From positions 2,666,001 to 2,730,000 of the forward strand of contig NZ_CP151802.1 of NCBI RefSeq assembly GCF_038446665.1: 64,000 bases of DNA. The letters are read 5' to 3'. Of this stretch, positions 53,194 through 63,524 are shown piece by piece. Positions within the stretch are counted from its first letter, which is position 1. Every line of letters starts with the position of its first letter. Below the pieces are notes generated by a model. It searched no databases. It saw nothing but the letters and a program-made list of their open reading frames with translations, and was not told the DNA's origin. This stretch comes from Lysobacter sp. FW306-1B-D06B (GTDB lineage Bacteria > Pseudomonadota > Gammaproteobacteria > Xanthomonadales > Xanthomonadaceae). Position numbers and translations under genes: made by a program.

Positions 53194-53289
53194 GGGATTC
53201 GAGATTCGGGATTGGGGATTCGATGAAAGCGGGAAGTGCGAGTTTCGGGAGCCGCTATTGCGAATCCCGAATCTCGAGTCCCGAATCTC
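53194..53289. repeat. Long imperfect inverted repeat between the two fad genes
   Basis: Arms 53194-53222 and 53261-53289 are 29 bases each, with 24 complementary positions, and consist of repeated GATTCGGGATTC-type units. The second arm covers the stop codon of the upstream gene. It could form a large mRNA hairpin within the operon. Confidence 0.75.
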
Positions 53290-55663
53290 AGTTCCTCAAG
53301 GGCTTGCCGGTCTTGAGCATGTGCGCGATGCGTTCCTGCGTCTTGGGCATCTGCGCCAGCGCGACGAAGTGTTCGCGTTCGAGCTTGAGCAGCCATTCCT
53401 CATCCACCAGCGCGCCACGATCGACTTCGCCGCCGCACAGCACGGTGGCGATGCGCGTGGCGATCTCGTAGTCGTGCTTGGAGATGAAGTAGCCCTCCAG
53501 CATGTTCACCAGCATCATCTTGAACGTGGCGATGCCGACGTCGCCGGCGACCTGGATGCGGCGTGCGGGCAGGGGCGGGCGGTAGCCGGATTCGGCCAGT
53601 GCGCGCGCCTGTGCCTTGGCGACGTGCAGCAGTTCGAAGGCGTTGAACACGACGGCGTCGCCCTCGCGCGCGAGCTTGAGTTCCTTCGCCTCGAACGCGG
53701 ACGCGGACACCTTGCCCATCGCCACGCTTTCGACCGCGGTCTTGAGCTGCGCGAACACGTCGCCGCCCGGGCCGGCCGCTTCGGAGGCGCGCACGGCGAA
53801 TTCCTTCAGGCCGCCGCCGGCCGGCAGCAGGCCGACGCCCGCTTCGACCAGGCCGATGTAGCTTTCCAGCGCGAACACGGACTTGGCCGCGTGCATCTGG
53901 AACTCGCAGCCGCCGCCCAGCGCCAGGCCGCGCACGGCCGCGACGACCGGCACGAGCGAGTACTTGATGCGCTGGCTGGTGGCCTGGAAGTTGGCGACCA
54001 TCGCCTCGAAGCCCTTCACGTCGCCGGCCTGCAACAGGCCCAGCGCACCGGCCAGGTCCGCGCCGGCGGAGAACGGTTCCTTCGGCTGCCAGATCACCAG
54101 GCCGGCGAAATCGCGCTCGGCGATGGAGACGGCTTCCTGCAGGCCGTTGAGCACGTGGTCGTTGACCGTGTGCATCTTGGTCTTGAAGCTGACGACGGCG
54201 ATGTCGTCGCCTTCGTCGGCCCACATGCGGATGCCGTCGTTCTCGAACACCGTGCGGCCCTGCGAGAACTTCTCGCCGAGCACCGGGTCGGGGAAACGCT
54301 GGCGCGCATAGACCGGATTCGACGAGCGCGGCACCTGCGCCTTGCGCGCGGGGCTGTAGCTGCCGTCCTTGTCGTGCACGCCGTCGCGGCCGTCGAACAC
54401 CCAGTCCGGCAGCGGTGCGCTGCTCATGGCCTTGCCGGCCACGATGTCCTCGGCGATCCAGTCGGCAACCTGCTTCCAGCCCGCGGCCTGCCAGGTCTCG
54501 AACGGGCCCAGCGACCAGCCGTAACCCCAGCGCATGGCGAAGTCGACATCGCGCGCAGTTTCGGCAATTGATTCAAGGTGATAGGCGCTGTAGTGGAAGC
54601 TGTCGCGGAAGATCGCCCACAGGAACTGCGCCTGCGGATGCTCGCTGGCGCGCAGGGCGGCGAACTTCTTCGCCGGATCCTTTTCCTTGAGCAGGGCGGC
54701 GACACCGGCATCGAGCTCGCCGGCCGAGGCGCGGAAGTCCTGCGCGGCTAGGTCGAGCACGAGGATGTCCTTGCCGCGCTTGGTGTACACGCCGGCGCCG
54801 GTCTTCTGGCCCAGCGCGCCTTTCTCGATCAGCGCCGCCAGCCACTTGGGCGCCTTGAAGTACTTGTGCCACGGATCGTCCGGCAGGGTGTCGGCCATGG
54901 TCTTGATGACGTGCGCCATCGTGTCCAGGCCGACCACGTCGGCGGTGCGGTAGGTGGCGGACTTCGGGCGGCCGATGGCCGGGCCGGTCAGCGCGTCGAC
55001 CGTGTCGAAGCCCAGGCCGAACTGCTCGGTGTGGTGCATGGCGGCCAGCATCGAGAACACGCCGATGCGGTTGCCGATGAAGTTCGGGGTGTCCTTGGCG
55101 ATCACCACGCCCTTGCCGAGCGTGGTGGTCAGGAAGGTTTCCAGCGCCGTCAGCACATCGGCGTCGGTGGTCTTGGCCGGGATCAGCTCAGCCAGGTGCA
55201 TGTAGCGAGGCGGATTGAAGAAGTGCACGCCGCAGAAGCGGTGGCGCAGCTGTTCCGGCAGCACTTCGGCCAGCTTGTTGATGCCCAGGCCCGAGGTGTT
55301 GCTGGCCAGGATCGTGTGCTCGGCCACGAACGGCGCGATCTTCTTGTAGAGGTCCTGCTTCCAGTCCATCCGCTCGGCGATGGCCTCGATGATCAGGTCG
55401 CAGCCACGCAGCTGTTCCAGGCCGGTCTCGTAGTTGGCCGGCGTGATGCGCTCGGCGAGCGACTTGCTGGCCAGCGGAGCGGGGCTGAGCTTGGCCAGAT
55501 TGGCGATGGCCTTGCCGACCACGCCGTTGGGGTCGCCTTCCTTGGCCGGAAGGTCGAACAGGACGGTGTCGACGCCCGCGTTGGTCAGGTGGGCAGCGAT
55601 CTGCGCGCCCATCACGCCGGCGCCGAGCACGGCGACGCGCCGTGCAAGCAGTTTATTAGACAT
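53288..55663 (-). CDS. 3-hydroxyacyl-CoA dehydrogenase / enoyl-CoA hydratase (FadN-type)
   Basis: A 791-residue bifunctional enzyme of beta-oxidation. The order is dehydrogenase first ([70 protein letters not shown]) and hydratase last ([54 protein letters not shown]). This is the FadN order, opposite to FadB/FadJ. The ATG at 55663 is chosen because the upstream Met is a TTG. It is between tetR and the thiolase gene, all on the minus strand. Confidence 0.94.
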   Translation of the reverse strand: MSNKLLARRVAVLGAGVMGAQIAAHLTNAGVDTVLFDLPAKEGDPNGVVGKAIANLAKLSPAPLASKSLAERITPANYETGLEQLRGCDLIIEAIAERMDWKQDLYKKIAPFVAEHTILASNTSGLGINKLAEVLPEQLRHRFCGVHFFNPPRYMHLAELIPAKTTDADVLTALETFLTTTLGKGVVIAKDTPNFIGNRIGVFSMLAAMHHTEQFGLGFDTVDALTGPAIGRPKSATYRTADVVGLDTMAHVIKTMADTLPDDPWHKYFKAPKWLAALIEKGALGQKTGAGVYTKRGKDILVLDLAAQDFRASAGELDAGVAALLKEKDPAKKFAALRASEHPQAQFLWAIFRDSFHYSAYHLESIAETARDVDFAMRWGYGWSLGPFETWQAAGWKQVADWIAEDIVAGKAMSSAPLPDWVFDGRDGVHDKDGSYSPARKAQVPRSSNPVYARQRFPDPVLGEKFSQGRTVFENDGIRMWADEGDDIAVVSFKTKMHTVNDHVLNGLQEAVSIAERDFAGLVIWQPKEPFSAGADLAGALGLLQAGDVKGFEAMVANFQATSQRIKYSLVPVVAAVRGLALGGGCEFQMHAAKSVFALESYIGLVEAGVGLLPAGGGLKEFAVRASEAAGPGGDVFAQLKTAVESVAMGKVSASAFEAKELKLAREGDAVVFNAFELLHVAKAQARALAESGYRPPLPARRIQVAGDVGIATFKMMLVNMLEGYFISKHDYEIATRIATVLCGGEVDRGALVDEEWLLKLEREHFVALAQMPKTQERIAHMLKTGKPLRN

Positions 55664-55692
55664 GGTATGCAAGTCCTTGGTTTAGCAAGAAA

Positions 55693-56313
55693 TCAAGATT
55701 TGAAACCGGCCGCGGCGAAGCGGATCAGCTCGCGTGCCGCGCGTTCGCGATGGGTCGCCTCGCTGACACCGGTGGGGCGCTTGATCAGCCCGAAATCCGC
55801 CATGGCATAGGTGAGGGCGCCGGCGAGGAAGTCCAAACGCCAGTACAGCTCTTCCTTGGTCAGGCCCGGCACGCAGCCGGCGATCGCCTTGGCGAAATCG
55901 CGGAGCACGTGGCCGTAGTGGTCCGACAGGAACTTGCGCAGGCGGTCGTTCTTTTCGGCATAGGCGCGGGCCACGACGCGGACGAAGGCGCCGCCGCCGT
56001 GGCGGTCCTGGGCCATCGCCAGCGCGGGCTGGACGAAGGCGGCCAGGATCGGCTCGAGTTCGCCCGGATGCTGTTCCAGCGCGGTTTTCAGCGCGCCCAG
56101 GCGCTGCGCGCTCATGTCGTCCATGCGGCGGCGGAACACCTCGTTGACAAGGTTCTCCTTGCTGCCGAAGTGGTAGTTGACCGCGGCAATGTTGACGTCC
56201 GCGCGGCTGGTGACCTGGCGCAGGGAGGTGCCGGTGAAGCCGAACTGGGCGAACAGCTCTTCGGCAGCGCCAAGAATTCGGTCCTTGGTGGAGAAATGGG
56301 CGGTCGTGGCCAT
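55693..56313 (-). CDS. TetR-family regulator, probable PsrA-type fatty-acid repressor
   Basis: A 206-residue protein. [20 protein letters not shown] and [20 protein letters not shown] with [11 protein letters not shown] make the TetR helix-turn-helix. The C-terminal domain ([20 protein letters not shown]) resembles PsrA/FadR-type TetR regulators that sense long-chain acyl-CoA. It is first in the operon with the fad genes, 29 bp upstream of FadN. A site matching the PsrA box lies 40 bp before its start, supporting self-control. Confidence 0.9.
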   Translation of the reverse strand: MATTAHFSTKDRILGAAEELFAQFGFTGTSLRQVTSRADVNIAAVNYHFGSKENLVNEVFRRRMDDMSAQRLGALKTALEQHPGELEPILAAFVQPALAMAQDRHGGGAFVRVVARAYAEKNDRLRKFLSDHYGHVLRDFAKAIAGCVPGLTKEELYWRLDFLAGALTYAMADFGLIKRPTGVSEATHRERAARELIRFAAAGFKS

Positions 56314-56351
56314 GGGTCCTGCGGTGGGGCTGCGGTGGTGACGGAGGGTGA

Positions 56352-56369
56352 ATCAAACGCTTGTTTGAT
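56352..56369. promoter_or_regulatory. PsrA-type operator
   Basis: ATCAAACGCTTGTTTGAT is a near-palindrome containing CAAAC-GCTT-GTTTG, which fits the PsrA consensus (G/C)AAAC-N2-4-GTTT(G/C). It lies upstream of the divergent tetR and ndk. Confidence 0.65.
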
Positions 56370-56452
56370 GCTAGTGCTTGATGGCCTGAACCGTCAACGC
56401 ACACCCGTCCCGGAGGCGCCGGAAGTCCGTGCAAATCCGCCGCGCGATCCGG

Positions 56453-56458
56453 TAGAAT
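56453..56458 (+). promoter_or_regulatory. Candidate -10 element for ndk
   Basis: TAGAAT lies about 105 bp before the ndk start, within an A/T-rich stretch. The -35 is weak (TGCAAA at 56430-56435). Transcripts would begin near 56465, just before a terminator. Confidence 0.35.
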
Positions 56459-56477
56459 TACCGGAGCCTTGTGGGCT

Positions 56478-56508
56478 AAACCCGCGTCCTGACGCGGGTT
56501 TTTCTGTT
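56478..56508 (+). terminator. Intrinsic terminator in the ndk leader
   Basis: AAACCCGCGTC and GACGCGGGTTT form an 11-bp stem with a two-base loop followed by TTCTGTT. There is no plus-strand gene upstream of it; it lies between the ndk promoter candidate and the ndk start, so it may attenuate ndk or end a short RNA. Confidence 0.8.
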
Positions 56509-56562
56509 ATCCTCGGGCGCGAACCAGGCTGGTTCGGCGGCCCGCCTACCCGGAGAGATTCC

Positions 56563-56988
56563 ATGGCGCTGGAGCGCACCCTTTCGATCATCAAGCCCGA
56601 CGCCGTCGCGAAGAACGTCATCGGTGAGATCTACACCCGCTTCGAGAAGGCCGGCCTGAAGGTCGTCGCTTCGAAGATGAAGCACCTGTCGAAGCAGGAA
56701 GCCGAAGGTTTCTACGCCGTGCACCGCGAGCGTCCGTTCTTCAACGCACTCGTCGAGTTCATGATCTCGGGCCCGGTGATGATCCAGGCACTCGAAGGCG
56801 AGGGCGCGGTGCTGAAGAACCGCGACCTGATGGGCGCCACCAATCCGAAGGACGCCGCGCCGGGCACGATCCGCGCCGACTTCGCCGACAGCATCGACGC
56901 CAACGCCGTGCACGGTTCGGACAGCCTGGAGAACGCCGCGATCGAAATCGCGTACTTCTTCCCGGCCACCGACGTGTTCGGTCGCTAA
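56563..56988 (+). CDS. ndk: Nucleoside diphosphate kinase
   Basis: A 141-residue enzyme that makes NTPs from NDPs. [20 protein letters not shown] opens it; [40 protein letters not shown] and the catalytic His in [20 protein letters not shown] are diagnostic. GGAGAG lies before the ATG at 56563. An intrinsic terminator lies in its leader. It is followed by rlmN. Confidence 0.98.
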   Translation: MALERTLSIIKPDAVAKNVIGEIYTRFEKAGLKVVASKMKHLSKQEAEGFYAVHRERPFFNALVEFMISGPVMIQALEGEGAVLKNRDLMGATNPKDAAPGTIRADFADSIDANAVHGSDSLENAAIEIAYFFPATDVFGR

Positions 56989-57010
56989 GGCGCATCCCGC
57001 GACAACGGCC

Positions 57011-58288
57011 ATGACCACGCAACGCGAACGCATCGACCTCCAGCTTGCTGGCGACACGCCGGCAATGGATTCGGCCGCGCGCGTCGAAGCGGGCGTGGCC
57101 GCCAAGCACGCGGTCGAGTCGACGATGAATCCCGCGCCGGCCTCGGCCGGCGCGCGGACCAACCTGTTCGACCTCGACCGCGCCTCGCTCGAGCGTTTCT
57201 TCGAAGAGACGCTCGGCGAGAAGAAGTTCCGCGCGCACCAGGTGATGAAGTGGATCCACCACCGCTACGTCACCGATTTCGCCGACATGACCGATCTGGG
57301 CAAGGCGCTGCGCGCCAAGCTCGAGCAGCACGCTGAAGTCCGCGTGCCGCAGGTGGTGTTCGACAAGGCATCCACCGACGGCACGCACAAGTGGCTGCTC
57401 GGCATGGATCCCAAGAATGCCATCGAAACCGTGTACATCCCCGACAAGGGGCGCGGCACGTTGTGCGTGTCCTCGCAGGTGGGCTGCGCGCTCAACTGCC
57501 AGTTCTGTTCCACCGCCACCCAGGGCTTCAACCGCAACCTCTCCACCGCCGAGATCATCGGCCAGGTGTGGGTCGCCGCGCGCCACCTGGGCAACGTCCC
57601 GCATCAGCAGCGCCGACTCACCAACGTGGTGATGATGGGCATGGGCGAGCCGCTGGCGAATTTCGACAACGTCGTGCGCGCGATGAGCATCATGCGCGAC
57701 GACCTGGGCTACGGCCTGGCGAACAAGCGCGTCACGCTCTCGACCGCCGGCATGGTACCGATGATCGACCGCCTCGCGCTGGAGAGCGACGTCTCGCTCG
57801 CCGTCTCGCTGCATGCGCCCAACGACGAGCTGCGCAGCGAGCTGGTGCCGCTCAACAAGAAGTACCCGATCGAGCAGTTGATGGACGCCTGCGTGCGCTA
57901 TGCGCTGCGCAAGCGCGGCACGTCGGTCACCTTCGAGTACACGCTCATGAAGGGCGTGAACGATCAGCCGCAGCACGCGCGCCAGTTGCTGCGCCTGTTG
58001 CGCCAGTTCGACAACGCCGTGCAGATGAAGGACGCGGCGAAGGTCAACCTGATCCCGTTCAACCCGTTCCCCGGCACCCGTTTCGAGCGCCCGGACGACG
58101 CGGCCATCCGTGCCTTCCAGAAGCTGCTCAACGAGGCCGGGATGATCGCCCCCGTGCGCCGCACCCGCGGTGACGACATCGATGCCGCCTGCGGTCAGCT
58201 CAAGGGGCAGGTCATGGACCGCACCCGGCGCCAGGCGGAATTCCAGAAACAACTGAAGGCGCAGGGCCTCGGCAACGAGGCGGCGTGA
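57011..58288 (+). CDS. rlmN: 23S rRNA (adenine2503-C2)/tRNA methyltransferase
   Basis: A 425-residue radical-SAM enzyme that methylates A2503 of 23S rRNA and A37 of some tRNAs. The [4Fe-4S] motif is Cys159, Cys163 and Cys166 in [49 protein letters not shown] and [20 protein letters not shown] are typical. The first 38 residues extend beyond the family norm; MNPAPASAG at 57125 is the alternative start. It lies between ndk and pilF, a common order. Confidence 0.96.
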   Translation: MTTQRERIDLQLAGDTPAMDSAARVEAGVAAKHAVESTMNPAPASAGARTNLFDLDRASLERFFEETLGEKKFRAHQVMKWIHHRYVTDFADMTDLGKALRAKLEQHAEVRVPQVVFDKASTDGTHKWLLGMDPKNAIETVYIPDKGRGTLCVSSQVGCALNCQFCSTATQGFNRNLSTAEIIGQVWVAARHLGNVPHQQRRLTNVVMMGMGEPLANFDNVVRAMSIMRDDLGYGLANKRVTLSTAGMVPMIDRLALESDVSLAVSLHAPNDELRSELVPLNKKYPIEQLMDACVRYALRKRGTSVTFEYTLMKGVNDQPQHARQLLRLLRQFDNAVQMKDAAKVNLIPFNPFPGTRFERPDDAAIRAFQKLLNEAGMIAPVRRTRGDDIDAACGQLKGQVMDRTRRQAEFQKQLKAQGLGNEAA

Positions 58289-58307
58289 TGTCAGGAGCCC
58301 GCTAAGC

Positions 58308-59144
58308 ATGGATGTCCGCGGCCGACCGCTGAACCTCACGATCACGACCGTCATGGCGGTCGCAGTGCTGGCGGCCGGTGCGTGCAGCCGCACGCCGTAC
58401 ATCAAGCAGGACTTCAAGCGGCAGGACTTCGAGCGGACCTCGCCGGAGGTCAACGTCAGCGGCACCGAGCGCACCAAGGGGGCCGTGGCCGCCGCGCGCT
58501 CGCTGGAGCTGGCGCAGATGCGACTGATCGCGGGCGACTACGCCGCTGCCGAGAAGGAAGCGCTCAAGGCGCTGAAGCTGGATCCGAATTCCGCCGACGC
58601 CGAGACCGTACTGGCTGCCGCTGCCACCCGCCGCGGGGACCAGGCCGAAGCCGGTCGCCACTACCTGCGCGCGACCGAGCTGGCCCCGGGCAACGGCGCC
58701 GTGCAGAACAACTACGGCGTATGGCTGTGCCGCCAGGGCCGGGCCGCCGAGTCGCTGGCCTGGTTCGACAAGGCCCTCACCGACACCCGCTACACCACAC
58801 CGTCGGTGGCGCTGGCCAATTCAGGCAGTTGCGCAGCTCGCGCCGGCCAGGATGCCCGCGCCGGTCGCGACCTGCGCCGCGCCATCGCGCTCGACCCGCA
58901 GAACGCGACTGCGCTCGGGGCGCTCGCGGAGCTTGAGTTCCGTCAAGGAAACGCATTCGAAGCGCGTGCATTCTCCGAGCGCCGCTTGTCGGCTGCACCA
59001 GCCGATCGCGCTGCGTTGCAGCTTGCGTCACAGATCGAAGAGAAACTCGGCGACACGGTAGCCGCCGCAAGATACGTTCAGCGAATGAGGGCGGAGTTCC
59101 CGCAGACGCAGGGCTCCGGCATGGGGGATGACGGAAAGCGATGA
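58308..59144 (+). CDS. pilF: Type IV pilus biogenesis lipoprotein PilF/PilW
   Basis: A 278-residue protein. A signal with lipobox AGACS predicts an outer-membrane lipoprotein. Several TPR repeats follow (AQMRLIAGDYAAAEKEALKA, AEAGRHYLRATELAPGNGAV, GRDLRRAIALDPQNATALGA, LAELEFRQGNAFEARAFSE). PilF/PilW is the pilotin for the PilQ secretin. It overlaps rodZ by four bases (ATGA). Confidence 0.93.
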   Translation: MDVRGRPLNLTITTVMAVAVLAAGACSRTPYIKQDFKRQDFERTSPEVNVSGTERTKGAVAAARSLELAQMRLIAGDYAAAEKEALKALKLDPNSADAETVLAAAATRRGDQAEAGRHYLRATELAPGNGAVQNNYGVWLCRQGRAAESLAWFDKALTDTRYTTPSVALANSGSCAARAGQDARAGRDLRRAIALDPQNATALGALAELEFRQGNAFEARAFSERRLSAAPADRAALQLASQIEEKLGDTVAAARYVQRMRAEFPQTQGSGMGDDGKR

Positions 59145-59947
59145 ACTCGAACCAACTCGCGCCTGAGATGGGCGCCAGCATAGGCGTGCGTCTGAAGCAG
59201 GCCCGCGAAGAGGCGGGGCTGTCGCAGGAGGACGTCGCTGCCAGTCTGAAGATTCCGGTCAAGGTGATCCGGCAACTCGAATCGGGGGATTCGAGTCAGC
59301 TCGGCGCACCGGTCTTCGTCCGTGGTCAGCTGCGCAGCTATGCCCGCCTGCTCGGGGTCACCCTCGAGGAAGAGCTGGGGCAGGCCGCCCGCCCGATCGC
59401 ACCGTCCGAACTGGTCAGCCACACGCACACGCCGCGCTACCGCCGCGTGTTCGAGCAGGCCACCCGGCGCGCGATCTATATCGTGCTGACGGCGGCCATC
59501 GCGGTGCCGATCTGGATGGCCTCGCGCGAACTCAAGAAGGACGACACCCAGGTCGAGACGCTGGACGTGGCGACCGCTCCCGCAGGTGACGCGACAAATG
59601 CCCAGCCGGCCGCGCCGACGCCGGGACATCGCACGCCGCTGGTCGCCTCCATGGCGACGTTGCCGAGCCAGCCCGCCGCCACGCAGCCGGCGTTGTCGCT
59701 CACTTTCACCGGCAACAGCTGGGTCGAAGTGCGTGGCGCTGACGGCCGCGTGCTTGAGAGCGGTGAGCTGGGCACGGGTCAGCAGCGCAATTACACGGTC
59801 GGCGAAGTCTCGCGCATCGTGCTCGGCAATTCTTCGGCGGTCCAAGTCCGCCAGGCCGGCCGCACCGTCGATCTGACGCCGTTCAGCCGAGCGAACGTGG
59901 CGCGCTTTACGCTATCCTCTGACGGTTCCCTCACGCCGGGCGACTGA
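59141..59947 (+). CDS. rodZ: RodZ-like cytoskeleton protein (HTH, TM and DUF4115)
   Basis: A 268-residue protein. The N-terminal HTH (GVRLKQAREEAGLSQEDVAA, SLKIPVKVIRQLESGD) is followed by LGAPVFVRGQLRSYARLLGV, one membrane helix (IYIVLTAAIAVPIWMAS), a Pro/Ala linker and a C-terminal DUF4115 domain (LTFTGNSWVEVRGADGRVLE). RodZ links MreB to the wall machinery. It overlaps pilF. Confidence 0.93.
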   Translation: MNSNQLAPEMGASIGVRLKQAREEAGLSQEDVAASLKIPVKVIRQLESGDSSQLGAPVFVRGQLRSYARLLGVTLEEELGQAARPIAPSELVSHTHTPRYRRVFEQATRRAIYIVLTAAIAVPIWMASRELKKDDTQVETLDVATAPAGDATNAQPAAPTPGHRTPLVASMATLPSQPAATQPALSLTFTGNSWVEVRGADGRVLESGELGTGQQRNYTVGEVSRIVLGNSSAVQVRQAGRTVDLTPFSRANVARFTLSSDGSLTPGD

Positions 59948-59972
59948 CCGGCACCGCGGGAAATCCTCACCG

Positions 59973-59997
59973 CACCGGCCTGCATCGCGGGCCGGTG
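59973..59997 (+). terminator. Possible weak terminator after rodZ
   Basis: CACCGGCC (59973-59980) and GGCCGGTG (59990-59997) form an 8-bp stem followed by TTCCTCATT, in the 104-bp gap before yfgM. Confidence 0.4.
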
Positions 59998-60051
59998 TTC
60001 CTCATTGGATTCCCGCCTTCGTGGCGGGCGACAGAGCATGGCAGCCAGCGA

Positions 60052-60684
60052 ATGGCGATTGACGATCTTCTCGACGAACACGAACAAAGCGAACGCGTCC
60101 TGCAGTGGCTGCGCAACAACGGCGCCGGCCTGATTGGCGGTATCGCGCTGGGTCTGGCGGCGATCGGCGGCTGGAAGTGGTGGGAACACCGCGGCGAGCA
60201 GCAGCGCATGGACACGGCCACGCAGTACCAGTCCGCGCTGGATGCGATCGAAGCCAAGGACAAGGGCGCCGATGCCAAGGTCAAGGCATTGGCCGACGGC
60301 AGCAGCTACCACGCGCTGGCCTCGCTGGAACTGGCGCGCTCGCAGGTCGACGCGAAGCAGAACGACGCCGCCCTGGCCACGCTGCGCGGCATCCACAGCA
60401 ACGACCCGGCGATCATGCAGATCGTCAACCTGCGCATCGCACGCTTGCTGATCGAGAGCAAGCAGGCCGACGCAGCACTGAAGCTGGTCGCCGACGCGGA
60501 TACCGCGTCCGGCATCGAAGTTCGCGGCGACGCCCATCTGGCGCTCGGCCAGAAGGAACAGGCGCGCACGGCGTACACCGAGGCGATGGCCAAGCTCGAC
60601 GTGGCTTCGCCGCACCGCCGCCTGCTCGAACTCAAGCTCACCGAAGTCGGCGGCACGCCCGCCAAGCCCGAGGCCAAGTCCTGA
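60052..60684 (+). CDS. YfgM-family inner-membrane TPR protein
   Basis: A 210-residue protein. MAIDDLLDEHEQSERVLQWL, one membrane helix (LIGGIALGLAAIGGWKWW) and a periplasmic TPR region (AQVKALADGSSYHALASLEL-type helices, QADAALKLVADADTASGIEV) define the family. YfgM works with PpiD beside SecYEG. The ATG at 60052 matches the family start. Its stop overlaps the bamB start by one base. Confidence 0.92.
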   Translation: MAIDDLLDEHEQSERVLQWLRNNGAGLIGGIALGLAAIGGWKWWEHRGEQQRMDTATQYQSALDAIEAKDKGADAKVKALADGSSYHALASLELARSQVDAKQNDAALATLRGIHSNDPAIMQIVNLRIARLLIESKQADAALKLVADADTASGIEVRGDAHLALGQKEQARTAYTEAMAKLDVASPHRRLLELKLTEVGGTPAKPEAKS

Positions 60685-61883
60685 TGAAGCACCGCTCCAT
60701 GCTGCTGCGTACCTCCGTCGTGCTGTTGTGCGCTGCTTCGCTCGCCGGCTGCTCGACGATCAAGGGCTGGTTCGGCGGCGACAAGAAGAAGGACGACGGC
60801 AAGCCCAACGAGCCGACCGAACTGACCGACATCACGCCTTCGGTGACGGTGTCCAAGATCTGGTCGGCGAATGCGGGCAAGGGCGAGGGCCGGATCGGCG
60901 TTCGCCAGGGGCCGATCGTGGCCAATGGGCGCGTCTTCGCGGCGGCCATCGAAGGCGGCGTGCACGCCTTCGACCTGCAGACCGGCAAGCAGGTCTGGGA
61001 GTACCGCACCGAAAAGAAGAGCAACGTGCGCCTGTCCGGTGGTCCCGGCGTGGGCGAGGGGCTGGTCGTGATCGGCGGGCTGGACGGCGAGGTCATCGCC
61101 CTCGACGAAAACACCGGTGAGCTGAAGTGGCAGGCCAAGGTGCCCAACGAGGTCATCGCGGCGCCGGCCATCGGCATGGGCTCGGTGTTCGTGCGCTCCA
61201 ACGACGGCCGCGTCACCGCTTTCGACGCCGCCAACGGCGAACGCCGCTGGTTCTGGGTGCAGGAAGTGCCGATGCTGTCCGTACGCGGCAACGATGGCCC
61301 GGTGCTCGGCCCCGGCTATGTCTTCATCGGCAACGATGACGGCACGGTCTCGGCGCTGTCGGCCACCGACGGCCGCCCGATGTGGGAACAGGCCGTCGCA
61401 CAGCCGGAAGGTCGAACCGAACTGGATCGCATGGCCGACGTCGACGGAACGCCGGTGCTGGAAGGCACCATGCTCTTCGCGACCAGCTTCAAGAAGCAGA
61501 CCGTGGCGATCGATGCGCCCAGCGGCCGCCCGATGTGGTCGGCCGAGCACGGTGGCGCCGGCCGCGTCGGCCTGGGCAGCGACCGCATCGTGGTCACCGA
61601 CTCCACCGGCGCTGTCTTCGGCCTGGACAAGAACAGCGGTGGCGCCTTGTGGCAGCAGCCCGGGCTGGTTCGCCGCAACGTGACCGGCGCGGCGGTGCAG
61701 GGCGATTTCGCCGTGGTCGCCGATTTCGATGGCTACGTGCACTGGCTGAAGCTGGACAACGGCGAGTTCGCCGCACGCCAGCGCGTCGGCGGCAAGGCGG
61801 TGAAGGCCGCCCCGGTGGTCGCCGACGGCATCGCCATCGTGCAGAACGTCAACGGCGAGCTGACCGCCTTCCGCCTGCAGTAA
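60684..61883 (+). CDS. bamB: Outer-membrane assembly lipoprotein BamB
   Basis: A 399-residue beta-propeller lipoprotein of the BAM complex. A signal with lipobox LAGC starts it. PQQ-like blades repeat as [40 protein letters not shown] and [20 protein letters not shown]. It couples with YfgM and is followed by a terminator and der, the usual yfgM-bamB-der order. Confidence 0.96.
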   Translation: MKHRSMLLRTSVVLLCAASLAGCSTIKGWFGGDKKKDDGKPNEPTELTDITPSVTVSKIWSANAGKGEGRIGVRQGPIVANGRVFAAAIEGGVHAFDLQTGKQVWEYRTEKKSNVRLSGGPGVGEGLVVIGGLDGEVIALDENTGELKWQAKVPNEVIAAPAIGMGSVFVRSNDGRVTAFDAANGERRWFWVQEVPMLSVRGNDGPVLGPGYVFIGNDDGTVSALSATDGRPMWEQAVAQPEGRTELDRMADVDGTPVLEGTMLFATSFKKQTVAIDAPSGRPMWSAEHGGAGRVGLGSDRIVVTDSTGAVFGLDKNSGGALWQQPGLVRRNVTGAAVQGDFAVVADFDGYVHWLKLDNGEFAARQRVGGKAVKAAPVVADGIAIVQNVNGELTAFRLQ

Positions 61884-61912
61884 CCGCGCCCTCGGCGCAC
61901 GGCGGGGCACGC

Positions 61913-61949
61913 AACGGTCCGGGTGACGAACCCGGGCCGTTTCCCTTTT
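61913..61949 (+). terminator. Intrinsic terminator after bamB
   Basis: AACGGTCCGGGT and ACCCGGGCCGTT form a 12-bp stem (one G-T pair) followed by TCCCTTTTC. Confidence 0.85.
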
Positions 61950-62080
61950 CACGCCCGGGCCGTCATCATGGCCGCCCCGGCCCGGTGCTCATCGGTCCCG
62001 ATGCGCGCCGGAGGATTCGCCATCCAGGGCGCCACGCCCGGCGAATCCCCACTCCTCATCTCCAATCCGGCTCTTTCACC

Positions 62081-63481
62081 ATGCTTCCGCTCGTCGCCCT
62101 CGTTGGCCGTCCCAACGTCGGAAAGTCCACTCTCTTCAATGCGCTCACGCGCACCCGCGACGCCCTGGTCCATGACCAGCCCGGTGTCACGCGCGATCGC
62201 AACTACGGCGTGGCCCGGCCGGAGGGCAAGCGTGCCTTCGCCGTCGTCGACACCGGCGGCATCGCCGGCGAGGACGAGGGGCTGGCCGGCGCCACGGCGC
62301 GGCAGGCGCGCGCGGCGGCAGAGGAAGCCGACCTGGTGCTGTTCGTGGTCGATGGTCGCGAAGGCGCCTCGGCGCTGGACGACGACATCCTGGCCTGGCT
62401 GCGCAAGACCGCGCGCCCGGCGATGCTGGTGGTGAACAAGACCGACGGCCTCGACGCGCAGTCCGCGATCAACGAATTCGCCCGCTACGGCATCACCGAC
62501 GTCATCGCCGTGTCCTCGGCGCACCGCCAGGGCATCGACACGCTGATCGACAGCGTCCTGGCGCGCGTGCCGGAAGAAGGCACGGCCACCGAACTGGATG
62601 CCGATCCCGCGCGCATCCGCGTGGCCTTCATCGGCCGCCCGAACGTGGGCAAGTCGACGCTGGTCAACCGCCTGCTGGGCGAGGAGCGGATGATCGCCTC
62701 CGAAGTCCCCGGCACCACGCGTGACTCGGTTTCCATCGACATGGAGCGCGACGGCCGCCTGTATCGCCTGATCGACACTGCCGGCCTGCGCCGCAAGTCG
62801 CGCGTGGACGAGGCGGTGGAGAAGTTCTCCATCGTCAAGACGTTGCAGGCGATCGAGCAGTGCCAGGTCGCCGTGATCATGCTCGACGCCGGCGAGGGCA
62901 TCACCGACCAGGACGCCACCGTGCTCGGCTATGCGCTGGACGCAGGCCGCGCGCTCGTGGTTGCCGTGAACAAGTGGGACGGACAGACCGACTACCAGCG
63001 CCAGCAGACCGAGGCGCTGCTGGCGCGCAAGCTCGGCTTCGTGGACTGGGCCGAAGCGGTGCGCATCAGCGCCAAGCACGGTTCGGGCCTGCGCGAGCTG
63101 TTCCGCGCGATCCACCGCGCACACGCGTCGGCCACGCACGAATTCAGCACCAGCGAAGTCAACAAGGCGCTGGAAGTCGCGTACGAAACCAACCCGCCGC
63201 CGACGGTGCGCGGCCACGTCGCCAAGCTGCGCTATGCGCATCCGGCGGCGAACAATCCGCCGACCTTCGTCGTGCACGGCACGCGCCTGCGCACGCTCAG
63301 CGACACCTACAAGCGCTATCTGGAGAACTTCTTCCGCAAGCGCTTCAAGCTGGTGGGCACGCCGGTACGCTTCGTCTTCAAGGAAGGCACGAACCCGTAT
63401 GAAGGCAAGAAGAACGTGCTGACCGAGCGTCAGGTCGCGAAGAAGCGGCGCATGATCCGGCACGTGAAGAAGGGCAAGTAA
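62081..63481 (+). CDS. der: Ribosome-assembly GTPase Der (EngA)
   Basis: A 466-residue protein with two tandem G domains. The first begins [20 protein letters not shown] with [11 protein letters not shown] and NKTDG. The second begins [20 protein letters not shown] with [11 protein letters not shown] and NKWDG. A C-terminal KH-like domain ([20 protein letters not shown] then [20 protein letters not shown]) follows. It acts in 50S assembly. The start at 62081 is chosen as the family start. Confidence 0.98.
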   Translation: MLPLVALVGRPNVGKSTLFNALTRTRDALVHDQPGVTRDRNYGVARPEGKRAFAVVDTGGIAGEDEGLAGATARQARAAAEEADLVLFVVDGREGASALDDDILAWLRKTARPAMLVVNKTDGLDAQSAINEFARYGITDVIAVSSAHRQGIDTLIDSVLARVPEEGTATELDADPARIRVAFIGRPNVGKSTLVNRLLGEERMIASEVPGTTRDSVSIDMERDGRLYRLIDTAGLRRKSRVDEAVEKFSIVKTLQAIEQCQVAVIMLDAGEGITDQDATVLGYALDAGRALVVAVNKWDGQTDYQRQQTEALLARKLGFVDWAEAVRISAKHGSGLRELFRAIHRAHASATHEFSTSEVNKALEVAYETNPPPTVRGHVAKLRYAHPAANNPPTFVVHGTRLRTLSDTYKRYLENFFRKRFKLVGTPVRFVFKEGTNPYEGKKNVLTERQVAKKRRMIRHVKKGK

Positions 63482-63490
63482 CGCAGCAGC

Positions 63491-63513
63491 GCGCTCGCGC
63501 ATCACGCGAGCGC
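63491..63513 (+). terminator. Hairpin after der
   Basis: GCGCTCGCG and CGCGAGCGC form a perfect 9-bp stem around CATCA. It has no T-run. Confidence 0.45.
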
Positions 63514-63524
63514 CTTGGCCGCTG

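Noticed and set aside
53194..53289. Repeated GATTCGGGATTC units taken for a CRISPR array
   Set aside because: There are no regular spacers and no cas genes; it is a simple inverted repeat.
60105..61883. Upstream extension of the bamB frame through yfgM
   Set aside because: The bamB lipoprotein signal begins at 60684; the extension overlaps yfgM in another frame.
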